64,000 nucleotides of DNA from Chamaecrista fasciculata (GCA_003254925.1 QANZ01055228.1:62001-126000); one strand, 5' to 3'. Numbered from the stretch's first letter, positions 1 through 12,205 are shown. The notes: generated from the sequence alone by a model not told the origin. Program-made: numbers and translations.

Positions 1-67
1 ATTACTTGATGAGTGAAAAGTTAAAAGTGAAGTTTTTTTTGAAGTTGAATGATATGAATGCATGCAG

Positions 68-733
68 ATTGGGCTTCTATTCCACATGGTAGGATTCTGG
101 GGCTTCTTCCCTCTGTTGCAAGCCATATTCACATTCCCTCAAGAACGCACGATGCTAACAAAAGAACGATCCTCACGAACATACAGGCTTTCCTCCTACT
201 TCCTCTCCAGAATCGTGGGTGATCTCCCACTCGAGCTACTGCTTCCCACAATCTTCTTAATGATCGTATACTGGATGGCGGGCCTAAAGCCCGAGCCCGC
301 CAGCTTTTTGTACGCACTCTTGGGCCTCTTACTTTGCATCCTAGTCTCACAGGGCCTGGGCCTAGCCCTAGGTGCCCTCGTCATGGACCAAAAAGCGGCA
401 TCCACACTTGGGAGCGTCATGATGCTAAGCTTCATGCTTGCTGGAGGATTTTATGTGCAACACGTCCCAAAGTTTATAGGGTGGATCAAGTATGTGTCCG
501 TGAGTTATTATACTTTCAGGCTCTTTGTGGGGTCCCAGTATGGGGATAAGGACACATACCCTTGTGGCGATGACACGTGTTTGGTCGTGGACTTCCCTGC
601 AATCAAGCATATAGGGATTGGTGTGATGGACCAATATGTGGCTCTTGTGGCTTTAGTCATCATGCTCGTGGGATATAGGCTTGTGGCTTATTTGGCTCTC
701 ATGAGGATTGGGCGCACCAAGAAACTGGCTTAG
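68..733 (+). CDS. ABCG9: ABCG-type half-transporter, last exon only (partial gene)
   Basis: This is the C-terminal membrane domain of a plant WBC/ABCG half-transporter, which dimerises and exports lipids, hormones or wax precursors across the plasma membrane. The exon opens after a pyrimidine-poor 'gcag' acceptor at 64-67 and ends at a TAG. The reading frame starts GLLF and contains the family signatures [29 protein letters not shown] and YWMAGL. Several hydrophobic segments follow, then the extracellular loop with paired cysteines (YPCGDDTC) and a last membrane segment. About 220 residues are present. The nucleotide-binding domain must lie upstream of the window. The wording is closest to the ABCG9/ABCG21 branch. 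The ABCG9 symbol rests on that likeness plus the neighbouring RD26-type NAC gene, as at At4g27410-27420, and could be off by one paralogue. Confidence 0.88.
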   Translation: MGLLFHMVGFWGFFPLLQAIFTFPQERTMLTKERSSRTYRLSSYFLSRIVGDLPLELLLPTIFLMIVYWMAGLKPEPASFLYALLGLLLCILVSQGLGLALGALVMDQKAASTLGSVMMLSFMLAGGFYVQHVPKFIGWIKYVSVSYYTFRLFVGSQYGDKDTYPCGDDTCLVVDFPAIKHIGIGVMDQYVALVALVIMLVGYRLVAYLALMRIGRTKKLA

Positions 734-2045
734 ACATTAGGAATTCGGATCTCATGCACTAGCAACTTTATCGTTTCAACTTTCAAGTGTTTTTTATAAA
801 TAGTTTTTCATGCGAAAAAACTCAAAATTACACTATTACATTGAACTTGAAGTACTCTAGACAGAAGATCCAAATTAAGATTTTTGAGGTTCTCATTCTT
901 TTCTTTGTACACTAATATTCCCTATGATCATTTGGAACCTGTTTGCTTCTATGATTGTCCAATAGTATTGTACCCTCCATTGATATATATGTAGATTTAC
1001 GAGGTTATAATCATATTTTTTTCCATAAATTAGAGATGAAAGCCTGATACAACAAGGCCCAACAAAGCCCGATGAAATGGGTCATGACCAAATCAAATTT
1101 GGGCTTCGAAGTTATATTTGTACAACAAGCAACAAATGTCATGGTGGGGTCTTAAAATTTGACGAAATATTTGCTTTTCGAGCCAGAAATAGAAGACGAC
1201 AAAAAAATGTTGTATTGAAAATCAGTGGTAATTATACATCAATACAAAATCAATCTTTTGAAAGCTAGCTTACATATATACATGTACTGGAAAATCATTT
1301 TTCACTAACTTGACTGGGGTTGGAGGTTTTCAAACTCCAAGAATTGGTTTCACTATGATTACTCTTATAGTTGACTTGCATTTTGTCAGCAGTATGCCCA
1401 CAAATTTCAATATCATAGTCAAACATATGATAATAAAATGTTTGGGCCTTTTCGACATTTACTCCGGGCTCGGACTGATGAGTTGTCAGACTTTCCACCC
1501 ACCAATGTCACGATTATTTGTTTTCCATTTTATTAATAAGCACATGTAGATCCATCCACCCTCCAAGATATATATATATATATATATATGTATCTTAAGT
1601 TATATTATTAAATATTAATTTGTGTACATTCCTCCAATATTTAAGGAAGGTTTTCCTTCAGAAACATGCACATGTCATTTTTGTGAAGAACTTCGTAGAC
1701 TTGTACCACATACTCTCGGCAGATAAGGAAACAGGAAGCCAGATTATATAATAATATAATCGAGGTGGGTTCATTTTATAATGCCACGCGTTTTAAATGA
1801 CATACCAATACCAATATATATTTATTATATTGTTAGTGATAAGCTTTATAACTGGATACATAATTGAGTTTACTTGAATATTTTATAAAATTTCACAGAA
1901 ATATGCCATGCATAACTACATAATATATCCTTTCTCTGAAAAAAAAATACAATAAATATCTTCCCCCACCCTTTAATAAACATATGGGTAAGTAAATATC
2001 TCTATCATATCACACCAACCATGGAAGATATATATATATATATAT
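734..2045. other. 3' flank of the ABCG gene and intergenic DNA
   Basis: AT-rich DNA with the presumed 3' UTR at its start and short (TA)n runs near 1567-1590 and 2031-2048. Short open frames here have no recognisable similarity. No gene is seen. Confidence 0.5.
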
Positions 2046-2407
2046 ATACAAAACTAAGAAGCATGGACACTGACATGAACACGGGACACGACACCGACAC
2101 GGACACAACGACACGCTAAACTCTCAAAATTACGCGACACGACACGCCATATATTTATATATATAAATAATTAAATATTCATAATTTTTAATGAAAAATT
2201 TAAAAAGTACAAGTTTTATTCATAATATATGTCATATGTATTATTATTTTCTTTTATATGTCATCTTAAAGTCACAAAAAATTAATTTATATTTTAAAAT
2301 TTATGAATATGTGTCGTGTCGGTGTCGTACGGGTGTCGGACACTGACACGTGTCCGATACGGCGACACGCCCTCAAAATGAAGTGTCCATGCTTCTTAGA
2401 TACAAAA
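2046..2407. mobile_element. MITE, CTAAGAAGCATGGACAC family, complete copy
   Basis: The 346-bp element spans 2054-2399. Its inverted ends are CTAAGAAGCATGGACACT at the left and the complement GTGTCCATGCTTCTTAG at the right. It is flanked by an exact 8-bp duplication, ATACAAAA, at 2046-2053 and 2400-2407, which suits the hAT superfamily. The subterminal parts are full of GACAC/GTGTC repeats and the core is AT-rich. No transposase is encoded. Related copies lie at 34013-34343, 35443-35637 (truncated, inverted) and 46198-46432 (decayed). Confidence 0.85.
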
Positions 2408-2792
2408 ACAACTTAATTTTTTATACTTTCGAATTTTAAATTATATTTTTTTATAATATTGTGTTAATTACTATTTTACATATAACTAATATTTTAATTT
2501 AATTTTTTTAATAAATATTAAAATTAAAAAAACATAGTGTAATTCTTTTGCATTTTTCAAATTATAATTTTTCACATAATATTGTTCAATTTCATTTAAA
2601 TTATCTTAATATTTGACAACAAAAAAATTTACTAAAATATCAAAATATATTAGATCATTTTATCAAAGATCATATGACATTATTAGAGCGAAATTGGATT
2701 ATTCTAGAAATATAATGTGCAAAATTGACTAAAAAAACAAAAATAATGAAATTGAATATTATTTTAATCTCAATTATAAAGAACTAAAAAAA

Positions 2793-3052
2793 ACATTTAC
2801 CCCTTTTAGGTTAGGGTTTAGGGTTAGGGTGACCGTGAAGCATATCTACAGGGTGGGCAATACTTACATCGATTGACTTGTTAACCGGAGTTTATGCCAT
2901 GATTACAAAGGCAAGGAATGATCCTGTACTTCGAATAGTCTTAGAAATTTGTTATTAATTGATGCTTTGGGTATTTTTTTATCCTAGTGTTATTTTCTTG
3001 TAGTTATCTTTTGTTTTGGTCTTCCCAAAAAAAAAACGTTTACCCGTTTTAG
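2793..3052 (+). mobile_element. 5'-truncated retroposon (LINE-type tail) with target duplication
   Basis: Element body 2810-3035, ending in a poly-A run. It is flanked by a 17-bp duplication with two mismatches (2793-2809 and 3036-3052, ACATTTACCCCTTTTAG against ACGTTTACCCGTTTTAG). This is the hallmark of target-primed reverse transcription. The body has no intact ORF, so the family cannot be named. Its 5' edge is a short telomere-like stretch, GTTAGGGTTTAGGGTTAGGG. Confidence 0.6.
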
Positions 3053-3187
3053 TTTTTTCAACCAAAGACAATGTTATTTTAGTAACTTCTCTCACTATTT
3101 CTTAACATAATATTATTCAAATGCTACAAAATAATATATATATATATATATATAATGCATGTTTATTTTCGAAAGAGGAGAACGCTT

Positions 3188-3320
3188 AACAACTATTGGA
3201 AACAGAGAGGTAAATAAATCTAGTAGAAAAAAAAAGAATTTAAGAAATGTGCATGTTATATATGTAATAAGTAAGGACATTATGCGAATAAGTGTCTTGA
3301 ACTCCTGAGGATAAGAAAAA
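3188..3320 (+). pseudogene. Zinc-knuckle remnant, possibly an endogenous pararetrovirus
   Basis: The frame starting at 3242 gives a basic stretch and then a CCHC zinc-knuckle pattern: two closely spaced Cys, a third Cys three residues on, His five residues later and a final Cys. The phrase GHYANKC is present. A TAA codon at 3272-3274 falls inside the knuckle, and another stop follows soon after. The extra upstream Cys and the wording resemble Caulimoviridae coat proteins more than Copia gag. No other viral domain could be recognised nearby, so this is a decayed scrap. Confidence 0.42.
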
Positions 3321-5985
3321 AAAATTGAATAAGTGTCCGGAAAATCTTTTGTATGTCTTGGATATTGTCAATCTCTTATTTTTAGCTTAAGCTCAATCCG
3401 CTCAGTAGATAATTTATCGGTCAATTTTGTACGGCTTTGCCTAGTCTTCTCATCTCTAGAATTTACCTTTGAACTTGGTTATATACCTACAAATCGGAAT
3501 TACTTGTACTTCCAAACTTTTTTCGTAGGGAAATGTTAGTCTAATTAAACTATCTGTAGCTTTCTAAGTTTGTCAATTCTAGACCCCAAACTATAAAAGG
3601 ATTCATATTAGCTTTTAATTTTCTAACTTCAAAAAAACTATCAGTAGTTTTTCTTTTGGAATTTAATAATTTCTTATAATCTAGATTAAGTGAATTAATA
3701 TGATGTCCATTTAATCAGAACTATAACATAGGCTTAAATTATGTCGATCATCTTCTGTAAGATCTTCATAAAACTTAATAGTAACAAGTCTAGCTTTCTC
3801 TTCAAAATTTTCTTCATGAATATTTTAAAAATCTAATTTTTACCTTGTGGTTTCTTGGGTTACTTTATTGAGCTCCTAGGAGGAAGGGTTTCTTAGAAGT
3901 ATTCAAGTAGGACTTCTAATTAACAGTTCATAAACAGAATTATACCATCATTGTCTTTATGCTGTAAACATAGAATTCTCACTCTTTTAGTAGCATTGAG
4001 CAGGTACTAATTATTTTTTGAAATTCAATAACTAATTCTATTTAAAATTTCAATTGTACTTCTGCTTTTAGTTCGGAATTGAAGATCTTATCTATTATCT
4101 ATTATTATTGCTACAAAAAAGAAATATCATCTTAATATCCAACACGTCTTCCGCTAATCCCTATCTTCAAGGCATAACGAATTTTTTACAGCACCACACT
4201 GCACACCCATACAATTATACTAGAATTAAACAATATTTTTACTTTTAATTTTTTTATTTACCAAAAGTCCAAGATGTCTTCTCGGCTAGGTTTTGACGGC
4301 GAACTTCTATGTATTAAGCACGTGCGAATGGAAAAACAAATCAAACTTCGATTTTAGAACACTGAAAATTCAATCGGCCTGGCTGTTTAATGTTTTTCAA
4401 GTCAAAGATGAAGAAACTAATTAATTTGAACATTGAAGACTGAGCCACTCTAAACTCTGGACTTTATCTATAGCAGCAATGTATACAGCAACAACAATGT
4501 AAGTTCGTAACCCAAAAAAAAAAAGCAACAACATTAATTATTCAAAATTTACGTCAATGTCTTCGTCATGTCCCAAATTAATCTCTCTCTGTTTCTCCGA
4601 TCTTCTAGCGTTGCTTCTGTTATTGTCTCTCCTTTTCAATATCTTTACTTTTATTTATCACTCTTTCTTTAAAACTATATATGAAACTCAGTACTCTGTT
4701 TCCCACATGTATGTGTTGAAAACCCATTTCCTCCACCTTCAAATGCACATTTATAAATTAATATATATATAATCTTCTTTCTTTCACAAGCTAATAATAT
4801 TCGTTGAACTAATAATTTTTTAAGTTTTATATTAATTTGTTGGAGTCTTGTAAAGTTTTAACATACTTACGTCTTGTTTCCTCAATGGCTACCCATTGAC
4901 TTTCATGGGATTTTGATGATCTCGGTATCACAGTGATATAATGGAAATGAATGAATATGAAATTGTTTATCTTCATAACATGAATTAATGAACTCATCAA
5001 CTGATTAGATATTTCACAGTTTGAATGGACTTCTTTGGTTAGATCGACTCCTTCGATGTAATTTATTTCTACTGTCATTCATTTACCACAATTTTATTTT
5101 ATTTTATTTTTTACACCTAATACAAACTCGAAGAATCTTCAAGAATGCGTACATTTTCATGAAATAATTAAATAAAACACAAAACATTAAATTACAATTT
5201 CGATAATATCAAACTCCTTCACGTCCCAATCCTTGAGTAAATTATTATTTTAATTCTTATAATATTAGTATTATTATTTTAATTTTTAATTATTTAAATA
5301 AAATTTTTGACGCATAAAAATTAATCATTACATCAAAATTCCATCAATAAATTATAAAGATATAAAAAAAAATTTATTTCTTTAATCACCCAAAAATAAG
5401 TTGAATTTATTTTGAATGTAAATAGAGACGACACTCTCTCATTTTCTATATTGAGTGATTATTTTAATGGATAAATTAAAATCTAATTAATTTTTCTCTA
5501 TTATCATACTACAATATTATTAAATTCAAAATCCAATTATAAAGTAACATCACAATTAATTTAAATCAATCACTACTAAAATAGAAATTTCATAGNAAAA
5601 AAAAAACTTTGTAACGTGGATTTTGACCGGTGACAGAAAAGCACGCGCGCGCCCATATCCTGTTGGTTCTTTATCTTTCGTGTATCCATAAAAGCTGAAA
5701 TTCTCCACGTTCACTAAACTGTAAAACGTCACCAATCCATATCAATATAGATAGAATCATCCAGCGCATTACATTACTCCCCTCCATAAATTATTGATTG
5801 ATCTTCCCTTGCCACGTCACCCTCCTATCTTTTCTCTGAAAACTACCCCAAACCCTCTAAACCCCATACTTTGTATCCTTGTCTCTGGAGAGCTTCATGA
5901 GTGAAAGAAACACCTTACTAATTTCACCAAAAGAACCAATATTTTAATTAAAAATAAAAAAGCCAAAGAAAAAAGTGTATTTTAG
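3321..5985. other. Intergenic DNA without recognisable genes
   Basis: AT-rich sequence with only short, unrecognised open frames. Reverse-strand coding-like wording around 3700-3840 could belong to the same decayed element as the zinc-knuckle scrap, but it was not identified. A single N sits at 5596 before an A-run. Confidence 0.4.
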
Positions 5986-6530
5986 CTGCTACGTGTCACC
6001 CAGCCATGCATCCAACGCACCAGCTTTTTAGTTTATACTCTTTAGTCCTTTCCATCCCCACAATCAAAATTCTAGCAGCCTAACTCTCACTCCCATCCCG
6101 AGGACACGTGCCTGGCACGTGTCCACCTTCTCACTTTGTCCTTGTGCCGACGTGGTTTAAACCCATGCGTGAAAAACGAATTTTCAAAAGAACACGGGCC
6201 AAGTCTACACCTTCTAGAATCCACTCCATCTTCCGACACGTGTCTCGGTTATCCCTATGACTACTCACTTTTTGTAAAAAACATAACTTTTCTACTTTCT
6301 TTTTCTTAAAATCTTGTATTTTATTTTATGTATAAATACATTGCACCACCGGTAACCACACCACGCCGTAGTTGGAATCAGATAAGGTCGGTCACAGTGG
6401 GTAGCGTCGTAGTTTTGGGATAAGGGTACGTGGCGCAATATTACAAGCTGTTAACTCTAGTAGGGCCCGCTTCCTACAGTGAGACAAATATAACCGTACT
6501 TATCTCGGTGACTGTGTCCCTATATAAATA
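5986..6530 (+). promoter_or_regulatory. Promoter of the RD26-like NAC gene: ABRE/G-box cluster, DRE core, TATA box
   Basis: ACGT-core elements typical of ABA-responsive promoters are dense here. They are TACGTGTC at 5990-5997, G-boxes CACGTG at 6105-6110, 6116-6121 and 6237-6242, and TACGTGGC at 6427-6434. A DRE/CRT core GCCGAC lies at 6146-6151, overlapping another ACGTGG. A TATA box (TATATAAATA) lies at 6521-6530, which predicts transcription starting near 6550 and a 5' UTR of roughly 95 bases. Binding is inferred from motif identity. The combination fits the known ABA and drought induction of RD26-clade genes. Confidence 0.75.
6102..6124. promoter_or_regulatory. Palindromic double G-box/ABRE
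   Basis: Two 11-bp arms, GGACACGTGCC and GGCACGTGTCC, are perfect inverted repeats around one central T at 6113. Each arm holds a CACGTG core, and the cores are centred 11 bp apart, about one helical turn. This geometry would place two bZIP or bHLH dimers on the same DNA face. Confidence 0.75.
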
Positions 6531-6645
6531 ACGCCCACATCCCTCCTGTTTATTTGATAAAATAATCTTTGAAAGTTTTCAATTTCTCCAGCTTCTTCTT
6601 CAATCTTGTTCTTCTTCATCGTCGTCATCATCTCGTAAGCCAAAA

Positions 6646-7917
6646 ATGGGAGTTCCAGAGAGAGATCCGCTTTCGCAACTGAATTTGCCGCCGGGTTTCC
6701 GGTTTTACCCGACCGACGAGGAGCTTCTGGTTCAGTATCTCTGCCGGAAAGTTGCCGGCCACGATTTCTCTCTGCAAATCATCGCCGAAATTGACTTGTA
6801 CAAGTTCGACCCATGGATTTTACCCAGTAAGTATAATTACCCACCCGTTCAATGAATGACTTCCTTCTTTTGGATGTGTTAAATTAATTAATTAATTAAT
6901 TAAACAAACAGGCAAGGCCCTTTTCGGTGAGAAAGAATGGTACTTCTTCAGCCCGAGAGACCGAAAGTACCCAAACGGGTCCCGACCCAACAGAGTAGCC
7001 GGGTCGGGTTACTGGAAAGCCACCGGAACCGACAAGATCATCACCACCGAAGGCCGGAAAGTGGGAATCAAAAAAGCCCTCGTTTTCTACGTCGGAAAAG
7101 CACCCAAAGGCACCAAAACAAATTGGATTATGCACGAGTATCGCCTTCTTGACAATTCCAGAAAGAACGGTAGCACCAAGGTACACTACATACAAATACA
7201 ATTTCCCCAATTGAATAATCCTCTGTTTCTTTGTTCTTAATTATTATTAAAATTTCCCAAATAATTGAACCTTTGTGTGATTTTTGTGATATATAGCTGG
7301 ACGATTGGGTTCTGTGTCGGATATACAAGAAGAATTCGAGCGCCCAGAAACCTAATTACAATAACAATATTGTACCGAGCCTTTCAAATAAGGAGTACAG
7401 TTACAGCAACGGCTCGTCGTCGTCTTCGTCGTCGCACCTCGACGACGTGCTGGAATCGTTGCCGGAAATCGAAGACCGCTTCTTCTCGCTGCCACGTGTC
7501 AACTCGCTGAAAACTCTTCAACAACAACAACAACAGAATCAGCAACAGCAACAACAAGACGATAAGTTCAATTTCGTGGACTGGGTCAACCCGGCGATTC
7601 TCAACAATAACTCGGTGAATGATTTTGTATCGGCGACACAGGGGATGATGAATAATTACAATAATCCCGGAAATGACCTCTTTGTCCCTTCAATCCCGCC
7701 GGCGCTCTGCCACGTGGACTCCACGGCGGCGCCGATGAAGCTCGAGAACGCGATGGAGGATGAAGTTCAGAGCGGAGTGAGGACGCAGCAACAACAACGG
7801 GTCGATAAGTCGGGCGGGTTTTTTCAGCAAAACCCGAATTTGTTTACAACGAGCTCTCTTGACCCGTATGCGTTCAGATACCCGGGTCAAACAATCGGGT
7901 TCGGGCTTCAACAATGA
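6646..7917 (+). CDS. NAC072: NAC transcription factor, RD26/ANAC019/ANAC055 clade, three exons
   Basis: Stress- and jasmonate/ABA-related NAC activator acting in the nucleus. Exons are 6646-6826, 6912-7180 and 7297-7917. The introns have GT-AG ends and the joined frame is 356 residues. The NAC domain spans about residues 14-162: subdomain [16 protein letters not shown], then [45 protein letters not shown] and [12 protein letters not shown]. The C-terminal half is an activation-type region with a Ser run, a conserved DVLESLPEI motif, poly-Gln near residues 225-237, and the clade-typical end YPGQTIGFG. The start MGVPERDPL matches the family N-terminus and follows the TATA box by about 120 bases. 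Clade placement is firm. The choice among the three Arabidopsis co-orthologues is not, and the symbol is a best guess. Confidence 0.92.
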
Positions 7918-9235
7918 GTTTGAACAAAAATAATGAAAAAGGATAATAGGATATGATTCTCATAGTAGGGAAGGGCATTTGTGTAAATAGTTGGTATTCT
8001 TTGGGCTAACAGATTCAATGAAAACAACAAAAAATACAAGGTGAAATTTTTGGTCATGAATTTCGGCAGAGACAAAATGTTCAATGAATCAATAATGACA
8101 AGGAGGGAAGCAGTTTAGCTAGTTTGAATTGAAGCATTATTATTGTATTAGGAAAATTAATTAGTTAGGATGTAATTTTTGGCAGAAACTGCGTCGCAGT
8201 ATTCAGCCACATGAATCATATGTTGTACTTCGAAACTTAGGCCATTAATGAATGATTGAATGGTTACTATTAATGTTAATGCATGGTAGTATATAATTGT
8301 TATAGATAGTTATTTGTCTCATTGATCGCAATTAACTTGAGGATCATCATGAACTTATTATCTTCATATACTTGAGTTTACATGTGAACCCTAATGATGA
8401 ATTTTGGTGGATTAAAAAAAGTGGGTCAACAAAAATGTTTGGTACATCTACAAAATTCCAAAAGGGGAAGGATGAAATAAATAAAGATTTGGTGGAGGAA
8501 ATTAAATATGTGGAGTTGAAATTGAAACGTGACATAATAAATAAAAAATCTCTATAGGTAGAGAAACAGATGTTTTAATCAATAGGAGTTTATGGAAGGT
8601 TAAGTTGACACTCTAAGAATACTTAAAAGTTGACTGCCAAAAATGGTTGAACAAGATGATAAGAACGTGAGTTGTAATAACTAGCCAAATACCTAACTAA
8701 GTTTTTCATGAGAAAAGAATATTTGGCATATATATATGTTTATCCTTCAAAAGAAAATAAAATAAGCGTTGACAGTTGATTTATTATAAATTAATAATAA
8801 TTAAACCTATGTGATGTGTTTTGAACTTTTGACTGATAATTAATCTTCAAAATTTATAGTATATTATCATGACTCATGAGGTGGTCATTCACAAGATGGG
8901 CGGTGTGGGTGAAGTAGGCAAGTAGCCACGCGTGCATTTCATTGTTGTAAAGTTTGAAGATAACCATTTCTTTCTTGTGGTATGTTAAACACCTTAAATA
9001 TTTTTTTGTCCTTTACGAAATATAAAAACTAAAGGCCAATAATTTGTTCAACTATAAACTTCTTAGATTGTGCTTTAGCAAATTAAAATCGTTTATTTTC
9101 CAATTTAGTCTAAAGTTTAAAAATATTTGATTATACTTAAAATTTATGTAGTAGTTTTCTAATTAACCTTTTGATCCCAAAGTAATTCATCATTAATTCT
9201 CACAGAAAGACTTGTCCAATCAGAGGGAAGTGAGT
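7918..9235. other. 3' flank of the first NAC gene and intergenic DNA
   Basis: Presumed 3' UTR and downstream DNA. The open frames around 8350-8557 are short and unlike known proteins. No mobile-element ends were seen. Confidence 0.4.
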
Positions 9236-9893
9236 ATTGAGGATAGAGCCGTCAAAGTGAGGTAACTCAGCTCATTCGAGCTGGCTCATGCGAGTTAGAG
9301 ACCTTAGGCAAGTCAGGTTTTGCCAACCCGGCTCACCAAGTTGGTGAGTCGGGTTGGCTTATCTAACCCACCAACTTTCAATTTTATTTTTTCAGTTTTC
9401 AACTTTTTATTTTTTTAAATTAAAAATATCAATAAAACAACGCAAAAATAATAACACCCAACGCCAGCAATAGCCACACCCAACACCAGCACTCGTTTTT
9501 TCTCTGGATAGACGGTGGAACGACGACTGTTGAGGTTGGGGTTAGCCAGTTGGGTGAAGAAATTAAGGTTGGAACTTGGGAAAAGAAAAGAACTCTGAAA
9601 GACGAAAGTGAATTCTGAAATCTGAAGTGAAAATAAATAAGAAGCGAAGAGCTTACAAGATATTTTAGGGTTATAATTTTTAATTTTACAATTTATTTTA
9701 AATAAGGTGGGTTGGCTCGCTAACTCGCCAGCTCATTCGAACTAGCCCATCACGAGCCGTGAGTTAAGTGAGCCAACTTAATTAAACTAAAATTTTTGTG
9801 AGTTAGATTTTTTCAACCCAACTTGCCAATTTTAGTGGGTTAAACGAGCCAGTCCACCAATTCGTTTTGATTTTTGACAACTCTAAATGAAGA
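9236..9893. mobile_element. hAT-like MITE, TAGAGCCGTCAAA family
   Basis: The body at 9244-9885 starts TAGAGCCGTCAAA and ends TTTTTGACAACTCTA, imperfect inverted ends of hAT type. Subterminal DNA is rich in GGCTCRY/GAGCC words on opposite strands at the two sides. Flanks ATTGAGGA and AATGAAGA match at 6 of 8 bases and may be a decayed target duplication. It is non-coding. Confidence 0.65.
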
Positions 9894-10113
9894 GCATTTA
9901 ATATGAAAGAGATTGAAAGTCTCTCACTTTCTTTCTAAAAATGAGAAGAGGGAAAGAGGAGAAGCCGCAAAATACACAATAAAAATAAAATAAAGACCCA
10001 GATACTATGGTGGCCACCGACGGTATTGTCACTGATGATGTCAGCATTACCATAAGAAAATTTTAAACTTTTCTATGATGCTCTGTAAGTTTATATATAT
10101 ATATATATATATA

Positions 10114-10296
10114 GGGTTCTTCTAACATGTGCTATAAGGGTACATGTTAAGGTTTTTTTTGATTGGTCAAGTAAGTTTTTAAACATTAAAAATTATCTTT
10201 TAAATGAATTTTCTTAGATTTCAAGATATAAGATGCTCTACTAATCAATCAGAAGAAACTTTAAAATGTGCTCTAAAAGCACATGTTAGATAAATC
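10114..10296. mobile_element. Small MITE with TTCTAACATGTGC ends
   Basis: The left side reads GGGTTCTTCTAACATGTGC and the right side, read in complement, GATTTATCTAACATGTGC. Inner arms (AAGGTTTTTT..GATTGG and the reverse) also pair. It sits between (TA)n tracts, so any target duplication is hidden. Confidence 0.6.
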
Positions 10297-10313
10297 TATA
10301 TATATATATATAT

Positions 10314-10393
10314 NNNNNNNNNNNNNNNNNNNNNNNNNNNNNNNNNNNNNNNNNNNNNNNNNNNNNNNNNNNNNNNNNNNNNNNNNNNNNNNN
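10314..10393. other. Assembly gap, 80 N
   Basis: Run of N between a (TA)n tract and a 28-base A-run. Microsatellite and homopolymer flanks suggest a sequencing collapse, not a scaffold join of known size. Confidence 0.95.
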
Positions 10394-10421
<28 letters not shown>

Positions 10422-10425
<4 letters not shown>

Positions 10426-10670
10426 TATTTTTTGTATCCCCAAAGTATGAGTTTAGTTTCAATTGTACCCTTTTTTTTTATCAATTATACCCCAATTTTT
10501 TTCATAATTTAGTCAATTATACCTTCAATGTTTCATACTTAAGTCAATTATACTCTTAAATTGAGGATATAATTGACATAAAAAAATTGAGGATATAATT
10601 GACCTAAAATATTTTGTGAATACAATTGAAACTGACTCTATACTTTAGGATACCAAGAGTATTTTTACCA
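10422..10670. mobile_element. MITE with TTGTATCCCCAAAGTATG ends
   Basis: The left arm has TTGTATCCCCAAAGTATGAG followed by TTTCAATTGTACCC. The right arm is the complement (GAATACAATTGAAACTGACTC then TATACTTTAGGATACCAA). It is a foldback of about 250 bp with no ORF. The left edge touches the A-run beside the gap, so the end is uncertain. Confidence 0.6.
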
Positions 10671-11678
10671 ATTTTATATTATTAATCATGATATCAAAAG
10701 AATATCAGTATCACTTTTTGTATGAACAAAAATTTAAATTAAAAGAGGATATAAATAAAACTTTTGCTTTAAAAAATTTTATGAAAAGATATATAAAAAA
10801 ATGAGATTAGCCGGTCATCTTTTAGACCTTTAATAAACATAAGATATCAGGATAAAACAGAGTTAATTATCCATAAAAAAACAGAGTTAATTAAGAATGA
10901 TTAGAAATTTAATTAAAATCAGCGAAGCCTCTTTGATTTGGCCATATCCTTATTCCGGATGATAGCTAGATAGCATGGTTACCAAGTGTGAACGAGTGAA
11001 AAGGATAGGGCCAGCGAATGAAGCACATACATACACACCCACAAAAACCTTATGAAGAAGATAAGCATGAACTGGATTACCTAGTACGTACTACATACCT
11101 TTCTTTCTTATCCCTTTACTTTTCCTACATTTTCATTTCAACAATTTAAATCTTTTTTACTCAACTTTCACAAAATTTGAAGAAAACAAAAGGTTAATTT
11201 AATATATATGTGCATATATAGTTTGGTCACCGTTACTCTTAAAATAGATGTATAAATCACGGGCTTTAAATATATTAAAAAGAGTTCATCTTTCATTAAC
11301 CGATAAACTCAAAGATGTTTAATAAGATTACTTTTAATAAAAAAATATCTGTAAGTTTTGTTTATTTTTCTGAAAAAGCTAATGCATGCTCTTTGAATTT
11401 CAAACTTGGGATCTTCAAACTTATCATCGTTAATCATTGTACAGACACATACATACATGATATACAACACAATACCTTGGGATCATTCCTAGATAGATAG
11501 ATGCTTTCAATCACTCACGACTCCCACGCCATTTGTCTTGTGATCTTGTCCTTTTTCATTCCTCACGTTCGTTTCTTGCACGTGTTTTCAACGTGACTTC
11601 TTCTTTTGTCCCTTTTCCTTCTTATTATTCTTACTACGACCTTTGACCAAAAGTCTTCCTCCACTTTTGTTGTTACTA
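10671..11678. other. Intergenic DNA without recognisable features
   Basis: AT-rich. Short open frames at 11315-11500 have no recognisable similarity. Confidence 0.4.
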
Positions 11679-12205
11679 GGCCAAAACTTCAAATTGATCC
11701 TTTACACATGGGTAAATTTCAAATTTGTCCCTTATGTTTTATTTATTTTAGATTGGTTGTACGTGTTTTTTATAATTTCTCAAAATGGTCCATAACCTAC
11801 TTTCAAGAGAGGGGATTTGATCTAATTTGTTAACAGTCTTAATTGAGCAAAGAAAGAATTTTTATAGAGTTAACACATAATTTTGAATTTGTTGCATTTA
11901 GGCTTGAAACGAAAGAGATATATATGATTAATTATGTTTATTTGGTCATGAGAGGCGAGTTATCCACTTTCGTGTCTCCATTTGACATAATTTGTTAATA
12001 ACTTAAATTATTCAGCAAAAGAAACTCATAATTTTCGATTCGTCACATTCGAATTTGAAACGAGAGATATATAATCACATTTACTATTTTTTGGACCAAT
12101 TTATGAAATTATAAAAATATATAAGACAAATCTAAAACAAATAAAACATAAATGACCAATTTGAAATCCACACCATACATAATGGACCAATTTGAGGTTT
12201 TGGCC
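11679..12205. mobile_element. MULE-like MITE, GGCCAAAAC ends
   Basis: The 527-bp body runs from GGCCAAAACTTCAAATTGATCC to the complementary GGACCAATTTGAGGTTTTGGCC. The arms pair for well over 60 bases. Nine-base flanks TTGTTACTA and TTATTATTA differ by two transitions, consistent with an old Mutator-type 9-bp duplication. An internal segment about CGTCACATTCGAATTTGAAACGAG recurs at other places in the window. Confidence 0.65.

Noticed and set aside
129..634. Open frames antisense to and overlapping the ABCG exon
   Set aside because: Shadows of a well-conserved coding exon on the plus strand.
2805..2830. True interstitial telomere
   Set aside because: Only about three units, located at the 5' edge of a retroposon; not a telomeric array.
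4557..4772. 71-codon hydrophobic open frame
   Set aside because: AT-rich Leu/Phe-rich frame with no family match and no gene signals.
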